A stretch of DNA of 64,000 bases from Microbacterium pullorum (lineage in GTDB: Bacteria; Actinomycetota; Actinomycetes; Actinomycetales; Microbacteriaceae). The number at the start of each line of letters is the position of its first letter. Position 1 is the stretch's first letter. Position numbers and translations under genes: made by a program. This document shows, in pieces, positions 1 through 8,013 of this stretch. A model generated the notes under the pieces. That model was not told where the DNA came from. It saw nothing but the letters and a program-made list of their open reading frames with translations, and searched no databases. Location of the stretch: positions 32,311 through 96,310 of the forward strand of contig NZ_JACSQP010000009.1 of assembly GCF_014836535.1 (NCBI RefSeq), in the 5' to 3' direction.

Positions 1-425
1 TCGTAGACGGTGTAGGCGAACTCGCGACGGCGGGCGTCGGTGACGACGGCGAAGCGGGGGGTCTCCTCCCCGCTCATCGCGTCGGCCAGCAGCACCTCGA
101 GCGCGACCGCGTCGTGGCTGGCGACCGGAACGAGCGGGATGCCACGGGCGAGCGCGAACGCGGTCGCGGCGGCGATGCCCACCCGCAAGCCGGTGAAGGG
201 CCCCGGCCCCATGCCGGCGGCGACGTGGGTCACGACGACCGGTTCGGGGGCGCCGGTCGCGCCGATCGGGCCGAAGGCGGCGTCGGCGAGGGCGCGCTGC
301 AGCAGGTCGCCGATGACCTCGGCGTGTCCGAGCGGATTGGGGCTCGTGGCGGCGGAGCGCACCACCCCGTCGTCCTCGACGACGGCGACCGCCGTGCCGA
401 GGGAGGTGTCGATGCCGAGGATCAC
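1..425 (-). CDS. tsaB: tRNA threonylcarbamoyladenosine biosynthesis protein TsaB (3' end cut by window)
   Basis: TsaB is the non-catalytic ASKHA-fold partner of TsaD in making the universal t6A37 tRNA modification. The visible 141 residues begin VILGIDTSLGTAVAVVEDDG, the usual ASKHA phosphate-1 start, and carry the family signature GMGPGPFTGLRVG at about residues 71-83. The start is a GTG at 425, read as Met. The gene runs off the left edge, so roughly the C-terminal third is missing here. It lies 43 nt downstream of tsaE on the same strand and is probably its operon partner. Family assignment is firm; only the 3' end is unseen. Confidence 0.93.
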   Translation of the reverse strand, partial: MILGIDTSLGTAVAVVEDDGVVRSAATSPNPLGHAEVIGDLLQRALADAAFGPIGATGAPEPVVVTHVAAGMGPGPFTGLRVGIAAATAFALARGIPLVPVASHDAVALEVLLADAMSGEETPRFAVVTDARRREFAYTVY

Positions 426-468
426 CCGTCCAGGCTACCTGCGCCACCGGGCGGCATCCGCGTGACCG

Positions 469-972
469 TCACGGCCGGCGGGAGATCACGACGCGGCGCG
501 GGGTGTCGGCGTCGAGGTCGTCGGTCGCCCGGGAGTACAGCCCGCAGGCGGTGTCGAGGCCCCGGCCGTGCCACTCGCGATCGAGCTCCACCTCCCACCA
601 GTTCTCGCGCAGACCCGCGACCATGTCGCGGCCCCACTCGACGACGACGACCGAGCCGTCGAGGTCGATGTCGAGGTCGTCGAGTTCTGCCGCCGAGCCG
701 AGCCGGTAGGCGTCGACGTGCACGAGCGGCGGCCCGCCGACGAGCGACGGGTGCGTGCGGGCGATGACGAAGGTGGGGCTCTGCACCGGGCCGCGCACGC
801 CCAGGCCGGCGCCGATCCCCCGCGTGAGGGTGGTCTTGCCCGCCCCGAGGGCTCCCGTCAGCACGAGCAGGTCACCGGCGCGCAGGCTCTCGCCGATCGT
901 GCGGCCGAGCGCCTCCATCTCGGCCGGCGACGAGATCTCCCGCTCGCCGACGAGCTCATCCAGTCCGGTCAT
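469..972 (-). CDS. tsaE: tRNA threonylcarbamoyladenosine biosynthesis ATPase TsaE
   Basis: A 167-residue P-loop ATPase that powers turnover of the TsaB-TsaD-TsaE complex in t6A synthesis. The Walker A motif GALGAGKTT lies at residues 40-48, followed by the switch-like SPTF at about 65-68 and a conserved HVDAYRL stretch. An in-frame GTG lies 18 nt upstream, but the ATG at 972 is preceded at good spacing by GAGGAGG, which decides the start. Operon order on the minus strand is acpS, alr, tsaE, tsaB. A 135-nt gap to alr contains an inverted-repeat element. Confidence 0.95.
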   Translation of the reverse strand: MTGLDELVGEREISSPAEMEALGRTIGESLRAGDLLVLTGALGAGKTTLTRGIGAGLGVRGPVQSPTFVIARTHPSLVGGPPLVHVDAYRLGSAAELDDLDIDLDGSVVVVEWGRDMVAGLRENWWEVELDREWHGRGLDTACGLYSRATDDLDADTPRRVVISRRP

Positions 973-987
973 CGCGCCCTCCTCGTG

Positions 988-1067
988 CACAACGTCGCCG
1001 ATCGGCCGGCGGAGCGGCCGTGAGACCGGTTCCGCGCGCGGTGCCGGCCCGGAATGGCGACGTTGTG
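988..1067. repeat. 80-bp inverted-repeat element, copy 1
   Basis: Perfect 12-bp arms, CACAACGTCGCC at 988-999 and its reverse complement at 1056-1067, enclose a GC-rich centre in the alr-tsaE gap. An element with the same terminal sequence and the same 80-bp overall length occurs at 39755-39834. The centres differ but share short patches such as GAGACC. It resembles a REP/BIME or small MITE-like intergenic repeat. A role as a processing or attenuation hairpin inside the operon is possible but not shown. Confidence 0.6.
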
Positions 1068-1107
1068 TGCCGGTGCACCGGGCTCGGCCGGCGCGCCGGC
1101 ACCGCGC

Positions 1108-2232
1108 TCACGGCGCCACCTCGCGCCGCGGCACGCGCGCGCCGATGCGGGTGACCACCTCGTAGTTGATGGAGTCCGACGCGGCGCCCCACTCGTCGGC
1201 GGCCGGCTCGCCGCGGGCGGGATCGCCGAAGAGCACGACCTCGTCGCCGACCGACACCGCGGCGTCACCGACGTCGACGACGAACTGGTCCATCGCGATG
1301 CGCCCGGCCACGGTGAACCGGCGGCCGCCGATGACGACCGGCCCGCGTCCCGATGCCGCCCGCGGCACGCCGTCGGCGTACCCGAGCGGAACCAGCGCCA
1401 GCGTCGTGTCCGCCGCGGTGCGGTGGGTGTACCCGTACGAGACGCCCTGCCCCGCGGGCACGCGCCGCACTGCCGCGACCGGCGCGCGCAGGGTCATGGC
1501 GGGGCGCAGGCCCAGGTCGGCGGAGGTGCGATCGTCGAACGGCGACAGCCCGTACATGCCGATGCCGATGCGCACGGCATCCAGTCGGGCCTCGGGCAGA
1601 TCGATCGCGGCGTGCGTCGCGGCGATGTGGCGCAGCCGCAGGTCGAGACCCGCCGCACGCGCCAGTGTGGCCGCGCCCGTGAAACGCGTGAGGGCCCGGC
1701 GGTCGTCGGCATCGGAGGTGTTGGAGAGGTGACTGAAGATCCCCACCACCCGCACCCGGCCGAGCCCTTCGAGCCGCGCAGCCTCGGAGAACACCGCCGA
1801 CCAGTCGGCCGAGGCGATGCCGTTGCGCGCGAGCCCGGTCTCGACCTTCAGGTGCACGCCCACCGGGCGCTCGGCGGATGCCGCCGCGGCGGCAGCCTGC
1901 AGCTGATCCATGCTCGACACACCCAGTTCGACCCCCGCCGCAGCCGGCGCCGAGAAGGAGGCGCCGGGGGCGTGCAGCCAGGCGAGCACCGGCGCGTCGA
2001 TGCCGGCCTCGCGCAGCGCGAGTGCCTCGGACACGTCGGCGACGGCCAGCCGTGCGGCACCGGCGGCCAGCGCGGCGCGGGCGGCGCGCTGCGCCCCGTG
2101 TCCGTAGCCGTCGGCCTTCACCACGGCGATGACCTCGACCCCGGTGAGGGCTCGCAGGTGGCGCACGTTCGCCTCGATCGCTGCGGTGTCGATCGTCGCT
2201 TCGCGGAGCACGCCCGCCGGCATCCCGGTCAT
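1108..2232 (-). CDS. alr: alanine racemase
   Basis: PLP-dependent interconversion of L- and D-alanine for peptidoglycan. The 374-residue protein has the PLP-lysine motif in VIAVVKADGYGHG (Lys39), the N-terminal TIM-barrel repeats, and a C-terminal domain with the second catalytic tyrosine region GVSYGYTH followed by RIAMDQFVVDVG. The ATG at 2232 overlaps the acpS stop as ATGA, so translation is likely coupled. Longer upstream extensions in this frame are acpS shadow. Length and motifs are normal for the family. Confidence 0.96.
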   Translation of the reverse strand: MTGMPAGVLREATIDTAAIEANVRHLRALTGVEVIAVVKADGYGHGAQRAARAALAAGAARLAVADVSEALALREAGIDAPVLAWLHAPGASFSAPAAAGVELGVSSMDQLQAAAAAASAERPVGVHLKVETGLARNGIASADWSAVFSEAARLEGLGRVRVVGIFSHLSNTSDADDRRALTRFTGAATLARAAGLDLRLRHIAATHAAIDLPEARLDAVRIGIGMYGLSPFDDRTSADLGLRPAMTLRAPVAAVRRVPAGQGVSYGYTHRTAADTTLALVPLGYADGVPRAASGRGPVVIGGRRFTVAGRIAMDQFVVDVGDAAVSVGDEVVLFGDPARGEPAADEWGAASDSINYEVVTRIGARVPRREVAP

Positions 2233-2597
2233 GCGGGTGCCTCCGCCGGGGCCTCGGCGACGACATACGCCGTCGCGAGCCCGGCGTCGTGCGACATCGA
2301 CAGGTGCAGGGTGGTGATGCCCCGGTCGGCGACGACGGCGGCGGTCGATCCGGTGAGGGTGAACCACGGGCGGCCGGAGGGTTCAGGGGTGATCTCGATT
2401 TCGGTCCAGTGCACCCCGTCGGAGCCGCCGAGAGCCTTGATGAGCGCCTCCTTGGCGGCGTAGCGAGCCGCGAGCGACCGCGTCGGCAGCCCGCGCTCGG
2501 CGGGCGAGAACAGCCGCTCGCTCAGTCGCGGCGTGCGCTCGAGCGACCGCTCGAACCGAGGGATGTCGACCAGGTCGACGCCGATTCCGACGATCAC
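2229..2597 (-). CDS. acpS: holo-[acyl-carrier-protein] synthase
   Basis: Transfers 4'-phosphopantetheine from CoA to acyl carrier protein. This 122-residue protein has the typical VIVGIGVDLVDIPRF start with the metal-binding Asp8, and the second signature RYAAKEALIKALGG with Glu50. The start is a GTG at 2597 with AGGAAGG just upstream. It opens the acpS-alr-tsaE-tsaB operon and overlaps alr by 4 nt. The same minus-strand frame stays open far upstream, but that part is the antisense shadow of the SRPBCC gene. Confidence 0.94.
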   Translation of the reverse strand: MIVGIGVDLVDIPRFERSLERTPRLSERLFSPAERGLPTRSLAARYAAKEALIKALGGSDGVHWTEIEITPEPSGRPWFTLTGSTAAVVADRGITTLHLSMSHDAGLATAYVVAEAPAEAPA

Positions 2598-2713
2598 GCG
2601 CGCCTTCCTGACGCCGCCGATCGGACGAGGTGGCGCCTCCGCCAGCCTACTCCGCGGGGTCGCGCGGGTGCCCGCCGCGCGGGGCGGGTGACGCGGGTGC
2701 GGACGCAGGCGGG

Positions 2714-3214
2714 TCAGAGGGCGGCGAACCGCGCCTCGTAGCCGGGCGACAGCGCGCGATAGCGCTGGTGCCAGGCATCCTCGTCGCGTGTGGCGTGCGG
2801 GCGGGCCAGGTGCGTCTCGAGCGCCTCGAGGTAGGTGTGCCAACCCGCACCGTAGAAGATAGGGCGGATGCCGGTGTGCTCGAGCGTCAGCCGGGTGCCG
2901 CCGGCCACCGCGGCGAGCCGCACCACCAGTTCGGTCGGTTCCTCGTCGTCGGCGTGCCAGACGGTGGTGAACCCCCGCGGCGCATCGCACGAGGTGACCG
3001 TGCCGCGGCACCACACCCCTTTCCCGTCGGCATCGGCCACTTCCCACCGGCCGCCGAGGCGCAGGTCGCCGCTGTAGTCCGCCATCCACCGCGCCAGCCG
3101 GTCGGGCTCGGTGACCGCGGCCCAGAGATCATCGATGTCCGTGGCGTACACCGCCTCGTACACCAGTCGATAGCCGTCGCCGTGCGAGTGGATCAGCGGG
3201 GGCGCGATGGTCAT
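2714..3214 (-). CDS. SRPBCC/AHSA1-type START-like domain protein
   Basis: A 166-residue single-domain protein of the AHSA1 (activator of Hsp90 ATPase-like) START superfamily. Typical features are VYEAVYATDIDDLWAAVTEP near the N-terminus, the strand DLRLGGRWEVAD, and the C-terminal helix with GAGWHTYLEALE. These proteins bind hydrophobic ligands in a deep cavity, but substrates are rarely known. The ATG overlaps the stop of the upstream ArsR-like gene as ATGA. An ArsR plus AHSA1 pair is a recurrent two-gene operon in actinobacteria. No ligand can be inferred. Confidence 0.85.
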   Translation of the reverse strand: MTIAPPLIHSHGDGYRLVYEAVYATDIDDLWAAVTEPDRLARWMADYSGDLRLGGRWEVADADGKGVWCRGTVTSCDAPRGFTTVWHADDEEPTELVVRLAAVAGGTRLTLEHTGIRPIFYGAGWHTYLEALETHLARPHATRDEDAWHQRYRALSPGYEARFAAL

Positions 3215-3603
3215 GAGACGTCCTTCCGTCGGAGAGTGGGAGACGGTGCCGCGGCGGCATCCGTCGGTCGGGTCGTCGCTGCGCGTACGCGTTTGCCGCG
3301 GGCGACCTCGGTGTGGAGGGCGTCGAGCCGCTGCGCCCAGGGAGCGCGCAGCCGCGCCAGCGCCGCGTCGACTGCCGCGAGCCCCGCGGGGTCAAGCGCG
3401 TAGATGCGGCGGTTGCCGTCGGGATGTGTCGTCGCGAAGCCGTTCTCCCGCAGCACCCGCAGGTGCTGCGAGACCGCCGGCTGCGAGATGCCGTATTCGC
3501 TGCGGATGAGGTCCACGAGGGCACCGGCGGGCTGCTCCCCGTCGGCGAGCACCTCCAGGATCCGTCGCCGCGTGGCATCCGCCAGCACCTCGAACACGTT
3601 CAC
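3211..3603 (-). CDS. ArsR-family winged-helix transcriptional regulator
   Basis: A 130-residue HTH_20/ArsR-type repressor. It begins VNVFEVLADATRRRILEVLADGEQ, and the recognition helix region GISQPAVSQHLRVLRENGF is followed by the wing GNRRIYAL. No metal-binding Cys cluster of the ArsR/SmtB kind is visible, so the inducer is unknown. The GTG at 3603 has no Shine-Dalgarno site. It sits 6 nt after a TATAGT -10 box, which fits a leaderless message. A perfect palindrome covers this promoter and is the likely auto-operator. The gene is coupled to the SRPBCC gene. Confidence 0.88.
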   Translation of the reverse strand: MNVFEVLADATRRRILEVLADGEQPAGALVDLIRSEYGISQPAVSQHLRVLRENGFATTHPDGNRRIYALDPAGLAAVDAALARLRAPWAQRLDALHTEVARGKRVRAATTRPTDAAAAPSPTLRRKDVS

Positions 3604-3638
3604 GCCGCCACTATATAAGTGGCGGCTTATATTGTCGA
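3604..3638 (-). promoter_or_regulatory. leaderless promoter with palindromic operator for the ArsR/SRPBCC operon
   Basis: Reading the minus strand, TCGACA (3633-3638) is followed by exactly 17 nt, then TATAGT (3610-3615), then 6 nt and the GTG start, so transcription probably begins at the start codon. A perfect inverted repeat, GCCGCCACT-ATATA-AGTGGCGGC, occupies 3604-3626 and covers the -10 box and part of the spacer. That is the expected place for an ArsR-type repressor to block RNA polymerase. The binding itself is inferred. Confidence 0.62.
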
Positions 3639-3653
3639 CAGTCGCGTGCTGGA

Positions 3654-3843
3654 CGGAATTCCTGCCCCGCGCGCACCCGCGTCGCGAGTCGGTCGCTTTC
3701 GCCGCGCAGAGCAGGAATGCCGACACCCCGGGCGGCCGCCGCGAAGCGGGCGAAGCCCGCGCCGAGTGCCGTCGGAATTCCGGCGTTTCGTGCTTTGGCG
3801 GCCCGATCGTACGGCGCGCGACACCGTGTGCCTGAATTCCGAC
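3654..3843. repeat. tandem pair of GGAATTCC-ended hairpin repeats
   Basis: Two imperfect inverted repeats follow each other in the gap between the ArsR-like gene and glmS. Unit I pairs CGGAATTCCTGC (3654-3665) with GCAGGAATGCCG (3711-3722). Unit II pairs GTCGGAATTCCGG (3771-3783) with CCTGAATTCCGAC (3831-3843). Each right arm continues into a related CGACAC(C/T)CCGG sequence, so the two look like a duplicated module with a period near 117 bp. A smaller GCGGGC-GAA-GCCCGC hairpin lies between them. They could terminate glmS transcription or be REP-like repeats. Confidence 0.5.
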
Positions 3844-3960
3844 ACTCCGGCCGCCTCACCGACCGCCGTCGGCGATCGTGGGCGCTCTCCCGGCTCCGCG
3901 CACGCGCACGGCGCTCACTCGGGAGCGCGAGCGCCGATACTCACCCGACGACGCGAATAC

Positions 3961-5814
<1,854 letters not shown>

Positions 5815-5863
5815 GCCGCCATCCTAGATCGCGGCGGCTGAACGCTTGCGCCGCGGGCGCAGG

Positions 5864-7171
5864 TCAGGGAACGCGCGGGTTGTGCCGGGTGGGGAGCTCC
5901 CCCGCGAGCACCGCGACGATGTTCGCCACCACATCGGGGTTGCCGAAGAGGTCGTCATGGGCGCAGTCACCCCCGCCGATGGGCACCGACACCTCGCCGC
6001 GGAGCACCTGACCGAGACCGGCGAGGTCAGCCGTGATGCGCGTCTCGCAGCGCACGACGAACACCGAGTCCGCCTGCGCGGTCGCGGACTCGCGTGAGAC
6101 CAGTCCGTCACCGAACGACACCATCTGGTCGCCGACGACGAGCCGCGCCTCTCCCGCAATGGCGTGCACCTGCAGCGCATCGGGCCAAGCGGGCAGGTTC
6201 GTCAGCTCCTCCGACCCGACGTGCAGCGCACGTCCGGCTTCACCGGTGTTCGCGATCGAGGTGCGCAACCACGTCGGCAACCCGCAGCCCGACTTCGCAT
6301 CGGTCGCGAGGTCGCGGTTGCACAGGTCCACCAGCGCCGGCACGATCAGCGCCCGCGCCGCCGAGCCGGCACCGACCACCGTGCCGGTGACGAGCGACAG
6401 GGCGTCGAGCAGTTCTGCGGCATCCGATCCCAGGGAGGGCGTGCCGACCGTCACCACCTGGCCGATCAGTGCCTCGAGGTCGGGGTGAGCCGCCACCGCA
6501 TAGCGCAGGGCGAGTCCACCCATCGAGTGCCCGATGACGTCGACGGGCGCGTTCGTCTCGGTGGCGAGCCGGCGGATCGCCCGCGCGAGGCCTTCGACCA
6601 CGGCGGCTCCCCCCACCCAGGCGGCGGCGGTCTGGGAGTAGTCGAAGGCGTACAGCGTGGTGCCGGGCAGCGCCTCGATCCGGTCCTGCAGCGAGCGGGT
6701 CGCCTCCATCGTCTGGGCGAGCGTGGCGCCGGCAGCCGAAACCGGTCGCCGGGCGAAGGGCGATTGTGCGACACCGGGCTCGGCGTCGCCGACGGCGGGC
6801 AGTGAGGTGCTCAGCCAGCCGTGGACGAACAGCACCGCATGCTCGGCGGATGCCGCGCGTTCGGGCGCCGACAGGCTGACGAGCGACCCGCCCACCGCAC
6901 CGGAATATCCCTGCGTCACCGAGAGGTCGACGGGGTTGTCGGTGGGGGTCGCGGCGTGGGAGGGCAGCGGCACACCCGAGCTGGAGAACACGAGCACCAC
7001 GACCACGGCCAGTGCCACGCGCGCCGAACGCGACAGCCCTCCGCGACGCAGCCACCGCCATGGCCTCGGACCGGTGGGTCTCGACAGCGCTGCACGGCTC
7101 GCCGACGAGTGCGGCGAGGTGAGGACACCCCGTGGCGAGGCGGCGCGACGGTCGCCGCAGCGATGCACCAT
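5864..7171 (-). CDS. secreted alpha/beta-hydrolase (triacylglycerol lipase-like)
   Basis: A 435-residue exported hydrolase. An arginine-rich N-terminus leads to a hydrophobic helix at about residues 51-66 and a likely signal-peptidase site after SHA near residue 73. The oxyanion-loop HGW lies at 117-119 and the nucleophile elbow GHSMGG has its Ser at 216. The probable Asp is in SFGDGLVS and the His in the C-terminal CAHDDLFGNPDV. The fold matches PGAP1/LipA-type esterases. Substrate is unknown. The long polar stretch before the signal helix suggests the true start may be a later in-frame codon. It lies 49 nt upstream of glmS. Confidence 0.8.
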   Translation of the reverse strand: MVHRCGDRRAASPRGVLTSPHSSASRAALSRPTGPRPWRWLRRGGLSRSARVALAVVVVLVFSSSGVPLPSHAATPTDNPVDLSVTQGYSGAVGGSLVSLSAPERAASAEHAVLFVHGWLSTSLPAVGDAEPGVAQSPFARRPVSAAGATLAQTMEATRSLQDRIEALPGTTLYAFDYSQTAAAWVGGAAVVEGLARAIRRLATETNAPVDVIGHSMGGLALRYAVAAHPDLEALIGQVVTVGTPSLGSDAAELLDALSLVTGTVVGAGSAARALIVPALVDLCNRDLATDAKSGCGLPTWLRTSIANTGEAGRALHVGSEELTNLPAWPDALQVHAIAGEARLVVGDQMVSFGDGLVSRESATAQADSVFVVRCETRITADLAGLGQVLRGEVSVPIGGGDCAHDDLFGNPDVVANIVAVLAGELPTRHNPRVP

Positions 7172-7214
7172 CAGCCGGTTCTCGAACGCGCGATGTTAAC
7201 CCCCATATCAGTAG

Positions 7215-7243
7215 ATTATGGCGGTAATCGCGGCGTGTCCGAA
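7215..7243 (-). promoter_or_regulatory. candidate promoter of the lipase gene
   Basis: On the minus strand, TTCGGA (7238-7243) and CATAAT (7215-7220) are separated by 17 nt. This gives a reasonable sigma-A-type match about 45 nt before the lipase ATG, in an unusually AT-rich patch for this genome. Confidence 0.33.
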
Positions 7244-7265
7244 ATGCGGGATCCGAGGGGGAAGC

Positions 7266-7926
7266 GGGACCCTCTCGAGTCAGCCATTTGGGGACTGATT
7301 TACTCGAGAGGGTCCCTCACCCGCGCACTCTCGAGCGATCCGTTGGGGACGGAGCATGCCCGAACGCCGCTTGGGGGGCAGCTGAGATTTACGCGCAGGC
7401 GCGCCCATGCTAGCCGATGCGCCCACGAGACCACGATGCGAACCGGCCCGACCCGAGGACGGGCCGCACGCCCCGATCCCCGCCGATGGCGATCTCAGCA
7501 GGGGGGCGTCCCCCTATTGGTGGACAACGGGCATCTGTGTAATATTGCCGCCGACAGGCAAGGCCTGAGGCATTTGGGGAGTCCCAGGCCACTGAATTGT
7601 CTGTCGATCCAGGGGGCATTTGGGGACACTGTGCACCGTGGGGGGCGTTGTGCCGTCCGCTGTTGCAGCGCACGGCACAACGTGTTTGCGGCCCGGTGTC
7701 GCCGACGCGGATTGCCGCTTCCGCTCGCCGGAACCGTGTGCCATACTCAACCCACGCCGGCCGCCGAGAGGGGGCCGCGGAGTACCGAGGGGTCGGTATT
7801 CCGCTTCGGACCGATGTGGGAATCGGGCCGCGACAGACACGGCGCCTATTTGGGGGAGTGCGGATTTCGGTCCGTGCTTGGGGAACGCGGGTCTCGACCC
7901 GCCTTTGGGGACACTGGGGAACGTTC
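7266..7926 (+). promoter_or_regulatory. hairpin-rich leader with repeated TGGGGA motif upstream of the locus A priming transferase
   Basis: This gap of about 840 bp contains no credible gene. It holds several inverted repeats: 7266-7280/7302-7316 (15 bp, perfect), 7562-7567/7585-7590, 7646-7656/7672-7682 (11 bp with a nested stem), 7777-7788/7793-7804, and 7887-7892/7897-7902. The sense-strand motif (A/T)T(T)GGGGA begins near 7289, 7344, 7575, 7621, 7851, 7879, 7906, 7915 and 7928. The first and third copies lie in hairpin loops. No copy was seen on the opposite strand. A structured 5' leader or an array of directional protein sites is inferred. Confidence 0.55.
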
Positions 7927-8013
7927 ATGGGGAAACGGTTCTGCACGAGCGCGCACCGTCGTGCGCTCTGCGCTTCATTCATCGCATCAACCGGCGTCGG
8001 AACACCGCAATGA
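7927..8013 (+). CDS. 28-residue leader ORF coupled to the priming glycosyltransferase
   Basis: A short ORF, MGKRFCTSAHRRALCASFIA and 8 further residues, begins ATGGGGAAA after a GGGGAA ribosome-site-like run. It ends in CAATGA, whose TGA overlaps the ATG of the next gene. That gene has only a weak ribosome site of its own, so the leader may deliver ribosomes to it. The peptide resembles no family I recognise and is rich in basic residues. The other priming-transferase gene at 55221 has the same arrangement. Whether the peptide matters or only its translation does is open. Confidence 0.45.
   Translation: MGKRFCTSAHRRALCASFIASTGVGTPQ

Noticed and set aside
5815..5863. glmS ribozyme or riboswitch upstream of glmS
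   Set aside because: Only 49 nt separate glmS from the lipase gene, and no ribozyme-like core is present. The element is known mainly from Firmicutes.
7266..7930. CRISPR-like array in the TGGGGA leader
   Set aside because: The repeated word is only 7-9 bp, spacing is irregular (9 to over 200 bp), and no cas genes are present.
7289..7934. TGGGGA repeats as a classical MraZ box
   Set aside because: MraZ sites are three to four repeats at about 10-bp period before mraZ. Here the spacing is 9, 13 or much longer and the genes are unrelated. Kept only as a remote alternative.
7410..7982. 190-codon minus-strand ORF in the locus A leader
   Set aside because: No ribosome site, no domain, unusual composition and many hairpins. 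The region is better explained as a non-coding leader.
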